From JAJPHF01 sp035293805 (GTDB lineage Bacteria; Chloroflexota; UBA6077; JAJPHF01): a stretch of DNA of 31,901 nt. Positions 7,012 to 15,300 of the stretch are shown in pieces (the first letter of the stretch is position 1; each line of letters opens with the position of its first letter). Under the pieces are notes generated by a model. It was not told the origin of the DNA, did no database searches, and saw nothing but the letters and a program-made list of their open reading frames with translations. Both the position numbers and the translations under genes were made by a program. Location: NCBI GenBank assembly GCA_035293805.1, contig DATGMD010000099.1, forward strand, positions 1 through 31,901, read 5' to 3'.

Positions 7012-8529
7012 GTGACCACTCTGCCTGTCAGCTCAGAGCACTTCTCCCCCCGTCGGGCGGAGACGCACGCCCTGCGCGTTGCTCAGGAGGCCGCCGCGCT
7101 AGTGCCGGCCTACGGCCGCTTCCTGCGACTGGCCGGCTATGATGCCAACCGCCTGCGCAGCTTCGCCGACTTCGCTGCCCTCCCGGTCATGGACAAGGCG
7201 TCGTATCTGACGCGCTACCCCATTGAGCAGCGCGTGCGCCGCGGCGAGCTGGCTCGCGCCCACATCGTCACGCTCAGCTCCGGCGCGACCGGCAGCCCTA
7301 CCCTCTGGCCGCGCTTCCCGGACCAGGACGCCGCCCAGCTGGACACGCTCATCAACATCTACCAGGAGCACCTCCGCATCAAGGAGCGGTGGACGCTGCT
7401 GATCGTGGCCAATGCCATGGGCGCCTGGGTCGGCGGCGTGCTCGTTGCCGAGACCGGCCAGCGCATGTTCTCGCAGCCGGGCATCCGCGGCACGGTCGTC
7501 ACGCCGGGCCTGAACCAGGAAGAGGCGCTGCGCTTCGTCGAACAGCTCAGCCGCCACTACGACCAGACGTTCATCATCGGCTACGCGGGGCCGATGGCGA
7601 CCATGCTGGAGGAGGGCCAGCGCCGCGGTATTGACTGGCCCGCCCTGAACGTGACGGTGTGCAGCGGCAGTGAGTACGTGTCGGAGGGGCAGCGCGAGCG
7701 CCTGGCGGAGCTGCTCGGCAAGAGCCTCGACCGATTGGAGGGGTTCTTTGGCGTCTTCGGGTCGTCGGAAGGCGGCGGCGCGCTCGGCTACGAGTCGCGG
7801 CTCTGCCTGCTGATCCGGCGTCTGTGCGCTCGCACGCCCGGCCTGACCGACGCGCTGTTCGACAGCCCGGTCGTCCCGTCGCTGAACCAGTACAACCCGG
7901 TCAACACCTTTCTGGAGGTCCAGAACGGGGAGATTCTCCTGACGGCGCGTGGGGGCGTGCCGCTCGTCCGCTACAACACGCACGACCGCGGCGGGCTGCT
8001 GTCGATGGACGAGGTGGTGGCGCGCTGTCGCGCCTTCGGCTACGATCTGCGCCAGCAGCTTCAGGCGCGTGGCTTCGGGCCAGAGTACTTCCATCCGCTG
8101 CCGTTCATGTACGCCTTCGGTCGCAGCGACGCCATCATGATCCATGGCGCGAACGTGTACGTGGATCAGCTCACCGAGGTGCTGACGCAGCCGGCCCTGC
8201 GCAGCTCGAACACCGGCCACTTCCGCCTGGCCGGCGAGAACCATCCCGACGGCCGCGCCACGTTGCACCTCCAGATCGAGCTGAGCGCCGGCGTGCCGGC
8301 GACCGAGGAGCTAACGGCGCTCTACCACCACAGCGTCGTGCAGGGGCTCCAGCGCGTCAGCACGGAGTTCCGCTCGGCGTACGAGATGGCGCACGGCCGC
8401 ATCGCGGTCGAGATCGAGCTGATGCCCTTTGGCAGCCTAGCGCTGACGACGCCGAAGCACCAATACCTCGTCCGCAAGCCGGATCTCCTGGCTGGCACGG
8501 GCGCCCCGGGGGGCGCGCACGGCCAGTAG
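7012..8529 (+). CDS. Phenylacetate-CoA-ligase-like (PaaK/CapK family) adenylate-forming enzyme
   Basis: This is 505 residues from a GTG at 7012, chosen because AGGGGAAGG lies just upstream at 6998-7006. Other starts in this frame reach back to 6913, but that extension has no family resemblance. Adenylate-forming motifs are present: the phosphate-binding loop LSSGATGSPT (88-97), FGSSEGG (249-255), YNTHDRG near 321-327 where the ATP ribose-binding Asp is expected, and a C-terminal TTPKHQYLVRK with K482 as candidate catalytic Lys. The family activates carboxylic acids with ATP and usually transfers the acyl group to CoA. The substrate cannot be read from sequence. The N-terminus, with HALRVAQEAAALVPAYGRFL and LPVMDKASY, is typical of the PaaK-like group. 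It stands alone between signalling genes, with no pathway partners nearby. Confidence 0.82.
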   Translation: MTTLPVSSEHFSPRRAETHALRVAQEAAALVPAYGRFLRLAGYDANRLRSFADFAALPVMDKASYLTRYPIEQRVRRGELARAHIVTLSSGATGSPTLWPRFPDQDAAQLDTLINIYQEHLRIKERWTLLIVANAMGAWVGGVLVAETGQRMFSQPGIRGTVVTPGLNQEEALRFVEQLSRHYDQTFIIGYAGPMATMLEEGQRRGIDWPALNVTVCSGSEYVSEGQRERLAELLGKSLDRLEGFFGVFGSSEGGGALGYESRLCLLIRRLCARTPGLTDALFDSPVVPSLNQYNPVNTFLEVQNGEILLTARGGVPLVRYNTHDRGGLLSMDEVVARCRAFGYDLRQQLQARGFGPEYFHPLPFMYAFGRSDAIMIHGANVYVDQLTEVLTQPALRSSNTGHFRLAGENHPDGRATLHLQIELSAGVPATEELTALYHHSVVQGLQRVSTEFRSAYEMAHGRIAVEIELMPFGSLALTTPKHQYLVRKPDLLAGTGAPGGAHGQ

Positions 8530-8578
8530 GCCGCCGGGCGCGGACTCAGTCAATCGGGAGTGGCTGATTCAGGGGCCG

Positions 8579-10696
8579 CTACGCCGCGCCCTCGCCCAGC
8601 CGGCCGCCCCGCTCGGCCGCCGCGGCCGGCTGGGCGAGGGCGCGGGCGACAAGCTCGCGGGCGGCGGTGACGGTGAAGGGCTTGCTGAGCAGGAAGTCGA
8701 CGCTGCGCGCCGCCAGGTCTATGCCCTCGAACTGCGAGCCCCAGCCGGTCACGACCGCCACCGGCAGCTCGGGGCGGACCTCTTTCACCCGTCGCGCCAC
8801 TTCCCAGCCGTCCATGTCGGGCATCGAGACGTCGGTCAACAGCACGTCGAACGGCTCGCGCTCGACCAGCTCCAGCGCCTCGGCGCCGCGCGTGCAGATG
8901 CGCACCTCGTGGCCCTCGCCCTGGAGCATGCGCGCGAGCATCACGGCCAAGTCGCGCTCATCGTCCACCACCACGACGCGGCCGTGCCGGCGCTCAGGCG
9001 GCGCCGCGGCCAGCGGGGCCGTTTCGGCGGGCGGCGGCGCCGCGGACTCGGCGGCCACGGCCACCGGCAGCCGGATCGTGAACGTGGTTCCCTGGCCCTC
9101 CTCGCTCTCCACCATGATCTGGCCCTTGTGGCGGGCCACGATGGTGTAGGCGACCGACAGGCCCAGCCCGCTCCCCTTGGCACCCTTCGTCGTGTAGAAC
9201 GGATCGAAGATGCGGTGGCGCACCCGCGGCGGCATGCCCATGCCGTTGTCGGCCACGGTCACGAGCACCTCGTCGTCGACGGCCTCCGTGCGCATGCGCA
9301 CCGTGCCGCCACGTGGCAGGGCATCCAGCGCGTTCTGCACCAAGTTGACCAGCACCTCGCGTAGCTCGGAGGCGTTGCCGAGCACGGGCGGCACGGGCGC
9401 CACGTCCACCACGAGGTCCACCGGTACGCCGCACTGCTGGGTCGCGGCCTCCCAGCTCGGCCGAGTCAGCTCGGCCACCTCGACGACGATGGCCGAGAGA
9501 TCGACCGGCTCCACCTGCGTCTCGCGTGTGCGCGCGAAGGTGTGCAGCCGCCGGACGGTTTCGGCGCCGTCGAGCGCGGCCTGCTGCACGCGCTCCAGCA
9601 GGACGCGCTGCGCCGGGTGGTCCACGCTGTCGAGCAGGAGCTGCAGGTTGCCGAGCACGTGGGCGAGGGTGTTGTTCAGGTCGTGGGCCACGCCAGACGC
9701 CATCTGGCCCAGGATACGCAGGCGCTCGACGTGCAGCAGACGCGCGTGCGCCTCTTTCTGTTGAGTGACGTCCCAGCAGATGCCGCGGATCGCCACGGTG
9801 CTGCCGTGGGGGACCGGGTCGAGGTAGAGGCGGATGGGGAACAGCGTGTCGTCGCGGCGCCGCAGGGAGCTTTCCATGACCACCCCGCCGGTCGCGCAGA
9901 CGCGCTCGTAGAGGTCTCGGAGCACCTGCTGGTCGTCGATGCCGAAGGGGGGTGGCGAGACGTCCTGAATGGAGAGCTGGAGCAGCTCCTCGCGGCTGTA
10001 GCCCAGGTAGCGCGGCGCGGCGGCGTCGGCGTCGATGAAGCGCCCCGTGAGGTCCGCGACCATCAGGAAGTCGCCGGCCTGATCGGCCGGCACGCGCCAG
10101 CCTGGCCGCAGATCCGCGAGATCGCGCTCGCGATGGCGGGGGCGCACGACGAGCTGACTGTAACCCAGGCGCAGGCCCGCCACATCGGCCAGCATCTGGA
10201 GCGCGGGCAGGTCGGCGGCAGTGAAGGGCGGCAGGCCGGCCGATCGGCCCACGGCGAGATAGCCGAGGACCTGACCCGTCAGCCGGACCAGCGCGGCCGC
10301 GCGGCTGGCGGGTGGCGGCTCGGGCGCGGCGACCGGCGGTGCGTCGGGGCCAAGCACGACCGGCTCGCCGCCGTCGAGCAGCTGGGCAAGCGCCGCATGC
10401 CCGGGCGGCAGGCGGCTGCCGACCCGCTCGGCCGACGGCCCTGTCGCGTAGGCTACCCGCAGCCACTGGCGGTCCGGCTCGAACAGCACCAGTCTCACGT
10501 CGCTGGCCTGGAGCGCCTGAGCCACCTCGTTGACGATGGTCTGGCCGGCCACCTCGTCGTCGCCCTCGCCCGTGATGGCGGCCGCGGCCGCGGCCACCGT
10601 GGTCAACGACGCGGGCGCCAGCGCCGTCCCGCCAGACGGCCGCCGGTCGAGTGTGGAGGCGCCCGGCTCTCCCTCCGCTCGCTTGCTGGTGGTCAT
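8579..10696 (-). CDS. Soluble GAF-PAS histidine kinase with a C-terminal receiver
   Basis: The protein has 705 residues with no membrane helix. A GAF-like domain (about 30-185) is followed by a PAS domain (about 205-315) containing QDVSPPPFGIDD. An NtrB-type dimerisation domain has H338 in GVAHDLNNTL. The ATPase domain contains LVNLVQNALDALP, VADNGMGMPP and KGSGLGLS. The C-terminal receiver has phosphoacceptor D622 in LLTDVSMPD, acidic VVDDE, and Lys in LLSKPF. The ATG at 10696 follows GGAGGGCGG. The whole GAF-PAS-kinase portion is paralogous to the divergently transcribed gene to the right, which lacks a receiver. The two could form heterodimers or share one receiver. Signal and target are unknown. 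Confidence 0.9.
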   Translation of the reverse strand: MTTSKRAEGEPGASTLDRRPSGGTALAPASLTTVAAAAAAITGEGDDEVAGQTIVNEVAQALQASDVRLVLFEPDRQWLRVAYATGPSAERVGSRLPPGHAALAQLLDGGEPVVLGPDAPPVAAPEPPPASRAAALVRLTGQVLGYLAVGRSAGLPPFTAADLPALQMLADVAGLRLGYSQLVVRPRHRERDLADLRPGWRVPADQAGDFLMVADLTGRFIDADAAAPRYLGYSREELLQLSIQDVSPPPFGIDDQQVLRDLYERVCATGGVVMESSLRRRDDTLFPIRLYLDPVPHGSTVAIRGICWDVTQQKEAHARLLHVERLRILGQMASGVAHDLNNTLAHVLGNLQLLLDSVDHPAQRVLLERVQQAALDGAETVRRLHTFARTRETQVEPVDLSAIVVEVAELTRPSWEAATQQCGVPVDLVVDVAPVPPVLGNASELREVLVNLVQNALDALPRGGTVRMRTEAVDDEVLVTVADNGMGMPPRVRHRIFDPFYTTKGAKGSGLGLSVAYTIVARHKGQIMVESEEGQGTTFTIRLPVAVAAESAAPPPAETAPLAAAPPERRHGRVVVVDDERDLAVMLARMLQGEGHEVRICTRGAEALELVEREPFDVLLTDVSMPDMDGWEVARRVKEVRPELPVAVVTGWGSQFEGIDLAARSVDFLLSKPFTVTAARELVARALAQPAAAAERGGRLGEGAA

Positions 10697-10883
10697 CCGC
10701 CCTCCGCCATGTCACGCCATCACAACTACATTACGAGGGGCGAGGCACCCAATGGCTAGGGGCCATGCACCATTCCGGCTAGTTCCACGGCGCGACATTG
10801 CTGCTGAAGTTATAACACACTGCTGCAATTGCCCCGATGGACGTGCCTAGCCCCCTGTTCGTACACTCAAAGAGTTACTATGC

Positions 10884-10905
10884 GATCGCGCCGCGCGGCG
10901 CGATC
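10884..10905. promoter_or_regulatory. Perfect 22-bp GC-rich palindrome in the leader of the plus-strand kinase
   Basis: GATCGCGCCGC is immediately followed by its exact complement GCGGCGCGATC. It ends one base before AGGAG (10906-10910), the probable ribosome-binding site for the GTG at 10919. It could be an operator in the divergent control region or an RNA hairpin that touches the Shine-Dalgarno. Chance palindromes are commoner in GC-rich DNA, but 22 perfect bases is long. Confidence 0.5.
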
Positions 10906-10918
10906 AGGAGACGTGGCC

Positions 10919-12541
10919 GTGGCGCTCCCGGCCGACGTGCATGCGCCCTCAGGCGCGCAGCAGGCAGATGCGCTGGCGCTCGCCCTCGCCGCCGTGTCAG
11001 CCCAGCTTGCTCTCGAGCCCGACGACGCCCGGGTCGGCGGGCTCGTCGTGTCTCAAGCGGCGCACTTGCTCCATGCCGACGGCGTGTGCCTGGCGCTCCT
11101 CGACAGCGACCCGGCCTGGCTGGTCGTGCGGCACACGGCGGGCGCCGTCACACCGCCGCTCGGCGCACGGCAGTTGAGCGACGCGGGCGTGCTGGGCGAG
11201 GTCGTGCGGCGTGGCGAGTCGGTGCTCATCGCCGCCGCAGGGGCGGAGCCTAGCCCCACTGCGGGCGAGCCGGCAGCCGGCAGCCGCGTTGCCGTGCCGC
11301 TTCGCTTCAAGGGCGAGGTGCTGGGCGCGCTGCACGCCGCGCGCGCCACGGGCGCGCCGCCATTCGGCCGTGCCGACGAGGTGATGCTGCAGCTCCTGGC
11401 GGACCTCGCGGCGGCGCGGGTCGGGGCCGCGACCCAGTCGGCCGCGCTGCGCGAGCGGGCGCGTGAGCTGGTGCCGCTCGCGCCCACCTGGCGCCCCGCG
11501 CCCGAAGAGGCCGGCGATGCCGTGCTCGTCTACGACGGCGCCGGCCGCCTCGTCGACGTCGACGAGGCGTGCTGTCGGCTGCTCGATTACCCCCGTGAGA
11601 CAATGCTGCAGCTGGCGCTCTGGGACGTCAGTCCGTTCCCGGCCGGCATCGATGCCGCCGACGTCGTGCGCACCCAGATGGAGCAGGCGCGCGCGGCGCC
11701 GGTGACGTTCGAGACGACGGCCCGGCGGCGCGACGGCAGTCTGGTGCCGCTGCGCGTGCGCGTCCGGACGTTCGACTCGCCGCACGGCCCGGTGGTTCGT
11801 GGAGTGGCGCACGACGTGAGCGCCGAGAAGCGGACGCAGCTGCGCGCTCTCGAGGCCGAGAAGATGCGGCTGCTCGCGGAGATTAGCTCGGGCCTGGCCC
11901 ACCAGATCAACAGCCCGCTCGCCGTGGTCTTGGGCAACACGGAGATGCTGCTGGACGAGAGCGCCGACCCCGGGCAGCGCACCTTGCTGGAGCCCACGCA
12001 CGAGGCCGCGCTTCGCATTGCGGCCGTCGTGCAGAGCATCCAACAGTTCGCGCGGCCCGCCACCGGCGTCGGCTGGCACCTGGTCGACGTGAACCTGCTC
12101 GTCTGGGAGACGGTGGAGCTGACCCGGCCTATCTGGCACGACGGCCCGGAGGCGCAAGGGCGAACGATCCATCTGCGGGTGGAAACCGCCACCGTGCCGC
12201 CGCTTCACGCCGATCCGCTGGAGCTCCAGGGAGCGCTGCGTGAGCTGATCGCCAATGCCGTGGAGGCGTTGCCGCACGGCGGAACCGTGGTCGTCCGCAC
12301 CGAGAGCCTGCCGCAGCAGGTGCTGCTGAGCGTTGCCGACGACGGCGTGGGCATGTCCGAGGACATTCGTCAGCGCTGCATGGACCCGTTCTTTACCACG
12401 CGGCGGCCCAAGGGGACGGGGCTCGGGCTCACGCGGGTGTATCACGCGGCCCTGCGCCATCACGGCCAGATCGCGATCGACAGCCGGGAGGGTGAGGGCA
12501 CGCGGGTCGCCCTCCAGCTTCCGGTCGCCCCACCCGCATAA
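10919..12541 (+). CDS. Soluble GAF-PAS histidine kinase without a receiver, paralogue of the divergent neighbour
   Basis: This is 540 residues from GTG 10919, chosen for AGGAG at 10906-10910; ATG 10880 is in frame but lacks a site and would put the 22-bp palindrome inside the gene. A GAF-like domain (about 15-165) and PAS domain (about 190-305, with WDVSPFPAGIDA) match the left-hand kinase segment for segment. The dimerisation domain has H328 in GLAHQINSPL, followed by VVLGNTEMLLDE where the neighbour has HVLGNLQLLLDS. The ATPase domain has N446 in LIANAVEALP, VADDGVGM, FTTRRPKGTGLGL and a complete C-terminus. There is no receiver, so phosphate must go to a protein in trans, possibly the receiver of its paralogue. 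It is cytoplasmic and its signal is unknown. Confidence 0.9.
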   Translation: MALPADVHAPSGAQQADALALALAAVSAQLALEPDDARVGGLVVSQAAHLLHADGVCLALLDSDPAWLVVRHTAGAVTPPLGARQLSDAGVLGEVVRRGESVLIAAAGAEPSPTAGEPAAGSRVAVPLRFKGEVLGALHAARATGAPPFGRADEVMLQLLADLAAARVGAATQSAALRERARELVPLAPTWRPAPEEAGDAVLVYDGAGRLVDVDEACCRLLDYPRETMLQLALWDVSPFPAGIDAADVVRTQMEQARAAPVTFETTARRRDGSLVPLRVRVRTFDSPHGPVVRGVAHDVSAEKRTQLRALEAEKMRLLAEISSGLAHQINSPLAVVLGNTEMLLDESADPGQRTLLEPTHEAALRIAAVVQSIQQFARPATGVGWHLVDVNLLVWETVELTRPIWHDGPEAQGRTIHLRVETATVPPLHADPLELQGALRELIANAVEALPHGGTVVVRTESLPQQVLLSVADDGVGMSEDIRQRCMDPFFTTRRPKGTGLGLTRVYHAALRHHGQIAIDSREGEGTRVALQLPVAPPA

Positions 12542-12571
12542 CGCCCCGCCCGGCGCCGCCGCGCGTTCCCC

Positions 12572-13273
12572 TCACGGCTGCGCGTCCACGTAAGCCAACA
12601 GCCCGCGCATGTATTCCCGCGCGTGCTCGCCGCCCGCCAGCACCTCGTGTGCGCGCGCGACGAACGTAGCAAAGACGCTCAGCTCGCGCAGAATACGCGC
12701 ATTCTCGTCCACGTGGCCGCCCCGGCTGCTGTCGGCGGTGGCATGGACGCCATAGAAGTCGGCCGTGCCGGCGGGCGCGCTGGCGGCTGCCCGCGGCACG
12801 CGTTGCGCCAGGCGGCCGCCCACCCGCTCCAGCACCGCCGCGCGCCCCAGCTCGTGGATCGGCGCGTGCTCGGCCGCCCAGAAGCCCCGATCGATATACT
12901 CCTGCACGGCGCGGCCGGGGGGCGGCAGCGGATCGACGCAGAACCCCTGCTGGCGCAAGCCGTCCAGCAGCAAGATCTCGTGCGGCACAGGCTCGCTCTC
13001 CTCGAGGGCATGATGAGCATAGTGCCGCGCGAGCACGGCGTACATGGGGTCGTTGGCGGCGAGCCGCTCGCAGGTGCGGGCGCAGCGCTCCAGCAGCGGT
13101 ATCGTGGCCGCTACCTGGTAATAGAGCTGCGCCTGGAAGGCGAAGACGCGCTCGCGGTCAGGGCGACCGGCGAACCACGCGGCCATCACGGGGTGGTGCG
13201 CGACTTCCTGCAGCGTCTGCTCGCCGAGCGTCTCGAGCTGGGCGATCAACGCCTCGACGTCGAACGCGGTCAC
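12572..13273 (-). CDS. Haem-oxygenase-fold (TenA/PqqC/diiron-oxidase-like) putative redox enzyme
   Basis: The protein has 233 residues from a GTG at 13273, chosen because GGAGGAG lies 4 bases upstream; GTG 13300 is in frame but less well placed. The sequence looks all-helical. It has candidate metal ligands in LLERC (E62), ARHYAHHALEESEPVPHE (H84, H87, H88, E91, E92, H98) and FYGVHATADSSRGGHVDE (H177, D181, H187). This arrangement recalls the TenA/PqqC/haem-oxygenase-like superfamily, including non-haem diiron oxidases. In those, the last motif is usually HxxxDxxH; here the third position is R184, with a His three residues later, so metal binding is uncertain. It ends 30 bases from the convergent kinase gene. 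Substrate is unknown. Superfamily membership is reasonably likely, but an exact function cannot be given. Confidence 0.65.
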   Translation of the reverse strand: MTAFDVEALIAQLETLGEQTLQEVAHHPVMAAWFAGRPDRERVFAFQAQLYYQVAATIPLLERCARTCERLAANDPMYAVLARHYAHHALEESEPVPHEILLLDGLRQQGFCVDPLPPPGRAVQEYIDRGFWAAEHAPIHELGRAAVLERVGGRLAQRVPRAAASAPAGTADFYGVHATADSSRGGHVDENARILRELSVFATFVARAHEVLAGGEHAREYMRGLLAYVDAQP

Positions 13274-13362
13274 GGGCTCCTCCTCAGTCGGTTGCCCCAC
13301 GACGAGCCTGCCAGAGGGTGCTCGCCGGGATCGCCGTCGGAGACGGTTAAGGCCTCGTTACG

Positions 13363-13392
13363 ATTTTAAAGCGGCGGACGTGGCACTGTAAG
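13363..13392 (-). promoter_or_regulatory. Candidate sigma-70-type promoter for the haem-oxygenase-fold gene
   Basis: Reading on the minus strand, CTTACA (13392-13387) and TAAAAT (13368-13363) are separated by 18 bases. The -10 matches five of six consensus bases and lies in a rare AT-rich patch. It is about 90 bases upstream of the chosen GTG at 13273. Confidence 0.4.
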
Positions 13393-13483
13393 AGCAGGCG
13401 ACTCGCGTGCCGCCGGCGGCGTGCTAGACTGAGGCGAGAGCGGCCGTGGCCGCCAGCCGCGGGCGGGCCGGAGGAGCCGGGCG

Positions 13484-14071
13484 ATGCAGGCGCCCAAGGG
13501 GCTGTCGTACCAGGAGACGCTGCGGACGATTGGCGGCGTGCTCGACGACGCGGGCTGCACTATCGCGGTGCTCTCGCTCTCGCCGACGGGCGTGCGCGTG
13601 AACGCCGACGTCGCCACGGTACGCGAGGACTGGAGCCTGGCGATGCTGGCCGAACAGTCGGAGCGCCAGCGCGAGCAGCGGCGCGGCGGCGCGGCGAACA
13701 GCGGCGTCCCGTGGGCCAAGCGCCTGGGCTGGCAGCTGCGCCTGGTGGGCGCCGCGCTCGACCTCGTTGGCCCGGGGCAGTACACGATCATGGCGCGTCC
13801 CGAGGAAATCTTCGTTTTCAACCCGCAGGGGTTTCACCGCAGCTTCCGCCACACCGCGCTGGAGCGCCGGGCCGCGTTGGCGCCCGACTTCCGCGGCCAG
13901 CCCAGTAGCTGCCCGGTGTGCGACGAGCCCGAGGCGCTCATGCCGCTGATCCACCACCTGCCCGACGAGGACGTACTGAGCGGCGCCGCGGCGGCGCGCG
14001 GCCAGCAGCCTACCCACCGCTGTCGGCTGTGCGGCGCGAACGTGCGGCTCGACGCGGCGCCACTCGGCTAG
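13484..14071 (+). CDS. Uncharacterised protein with a C-terminal zinc ribbon
   Basis: The protein has 195 residues, and GGAGGAG at 13470-13476 fixes the ATG at 13484. The N-terminal two thirds is a compact domain with no motif I recognise (ETLRTIGGVLDDAG..., then LGWQLRLVGAALDLVG). The C-terminus has two Cys pairs, CPVC (143-146) and CRLC (180-183), spaced as in a zinc ribbon, so it probably binds one structural zinc. The gene is followed 6 bases later by the phosphatase gene, and the two are likely co-transcribed. No signal peptide or membrane helix is seen. A role cannot be assigned from sequence. Confidence 0.8.
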   Translation: MQAPKGLSYQETLRTIGGVLDDAGCTIAVLSLSPTGVRVNADVATVREDWSLAMLAEQSERQREQRRGGAANSGVPWAKRLGWQLRLVGAALDLVGPGQYTIMARPEEIFVFNPQGFHRSFRHTALERRAALAPDFRGQPSSCPVCDEPEALMPLIHHLPDEDVLSGAAAARGQQPTHRCRLCGANVRLDAAPLG

Positions 14072-14077
14072 AACGCC

Positions 14078-14854
14078 GTGGACATCGACGTGGCGCGAGC
14101 CGTCGCGGTGGCGCGCGAGGCCGCGGCGGCGGCCGGTGCCGCGGCGCTCGGCTACTGGCGCCGCGACCTGCGCGTCGAGCGCAAGCCCGACCGCACGCCC
14201 GTCACGGCTGCCGACCGCGCCGCCGAGGCGGCCGCGCTGGCGGTCATCGAGGTGGCCTTCCCCGACCACGGCATCCTCGCCGAGGAGAGCGGCGCCCACC
14301 GGCCGGAGGCCGGGTCGCGCTGGATCGTCGACCCCCTCGACGGCACGAGGGGCTTCACCCGCGGCCAGCCGTTCTGGGGCCCCGCGATCGCGCTCGAACA
14401 CGGCGGCGCCATCGTCGCGGGGGCCATCAGCCTGCCCGCCCTTGGCGAGACGTACTGGGCGGGCGTTGGGCTGGGCGCCTATCGCGACGGCGTGCGGCTG
14501 CAGGTATCGGCGCTCGACGACCCAGCCGACGCCACCCTCAGCCTCGGCGAGCTACCGTGCCTGCTGGCGCCGCCCTATGGCGCCGGCGTAATCGAGCTGA
14601 TCGACGTTGTCGGCTCCACTCGCGCCCACGGCGATCTATACGCCTGCACGCTGCTGCTGAACGGTCGCGCCGAGCTGTGGCTGGAGGCGGGGGTGCAGCT
14701 GTGGGACATCGCGCCGCTGCAAGTGCTCGTCGCGGAGGCGGGCGGCCGCTTCACCGACTTCCACGGTGCGCCCACGGCCGCCAGCGGCCACGCCATCGGC
14801 AGCAACGGCCGCCTGCACGAGCTTGCGCTCGCCCACCTGAACGCTCGACGCTGA
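14078..14854 (+). CDS. Inositol-monophosphatase-family phosphatase, possibly HisN-type histidinol-phosphatase
   Basis: The protein has 258 residues, close to the family norm. The metal-dependent phosphatase motifs are in order: PVTAADRAAE near 41-50, AEES (68-71, E69-E70), WIVDPLDGTRGF (82-93, metal ligands D85 and D88) and WDIAPLQVLVAEAGG (from W209, ligand D210). GTRGFTRGQPFWG and GDLYACTLLLNGRAE resemble the HisN branch, which removes phosphate from histidinol phosphate, more than true inositol phosphatases. No other histidine-biosynthesis gene is visible, so substrate remains open. The GTG start at 14078 lies 6 bases after the zinc-ribbon gene, with no strong ribosome-binding site, which suggests coupling. 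Confidence 0.85.
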   Translation: MDIDVARAVAVAREAAAAAGAAALGYWRRDLRVERKPDRTPVTAADRAAEAAALAVIEVAFPDHGILAEESGAHRPEAGSRWIVDPLDGTRGFTRGQPFWGPAIALEHGGAIVAGAISLPALGETYWAGVGLGAYRDGVRLQVSALDDPADATLSLGELPCLLAPPYGAGVIELIDVVGSTRAHGDLYACTLLLNGRAELWLEAGVQLWDIAPLQVLVAEAGGRFTDFHGAPTAASGHAIGSNGRLHELALAHLNARR

Positions 14855-14880
14855 GTATCTGGCCGAGGGGAGAAGCGCGC

Positions 14881-15300
14881 ATGAGCGGCGGGCGACGGCG
14901 CGGGCAATCGGCGCTCGAGTTCGCGCTGATGCTGCCCGCCTTGCTGCTGATCCTGGGCGGCACGATCCAGTTCGGGCAGGCCTTCCTGGCCTACGCGCAG
15001 CTCATGCAAGCGGCGCAGGAGGGCGCCCGCTACGGTGCGGTGCTGCCGTACACCCGCAACGACGCCGCGATCACGGCCCGCGCGCAGCAGGTGGCGCCCG
15101 GCGGGACGAACGACACGGTCACCGTCACGTCTACCGTCAGCGCGACCAACAGTACGCCCGTGACGGCCGCGAACCGCACGCGCGGCAACGTCCTCACCGT
15201 GAACGTGCGGCACACGCAGCCGCTGGCGATCCCGTTCTTCCCCGTCGCCTCGCTGCCGCTGAGCGCGACCGCTAGCATGGTCGTGGAGCAAACGCCGTGA
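14881..15300 (+). CDS. tadE: TadE-like minor pseudopilin
   Basis: The protein has 139 residues. After a short basic leader (RRRG) comes the TadE signature QSALEFALMLPALLLILGG, with E13 near the start of a single membrane helix (about 11-33), followed by a beta-rich extracytoplasmic domain. The conserved EFA segment resembles class III prepilin and pseudopilin leaders, which TadV/CpaA-type peptidases cleave. The ATG at 14881 is preceded by GAGGGGAG. Its stop overlaps the GTG of the next gene (GTGA at 15297-15300). It probably works in assembly or priming of the Tad pilus with the minus-strand tad genes that it faces. Confidence 0.88.
   Translation: MSGGRRRGQSALEFALMLPALLLILGGTIQFGQAFLAYAQLMQAAQEGARYGAVLPYTRNDAAITARAQQVAPGGTNDTVTVTSTVSATNSTPVTAANRTRGNVLTVNVRHTQPLAIPFFPVASLPLSATASMVVEQTP

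Noticed and set aside
13918..14880. The tadE frame extended far upstream through the zinc-ribbon and phosphatase genes
   Set aside because: The upstream part is Arg-rich out-of-frame translation of two recognisable genes; the TadE leader and ribosome-binding site place the start at 14881.
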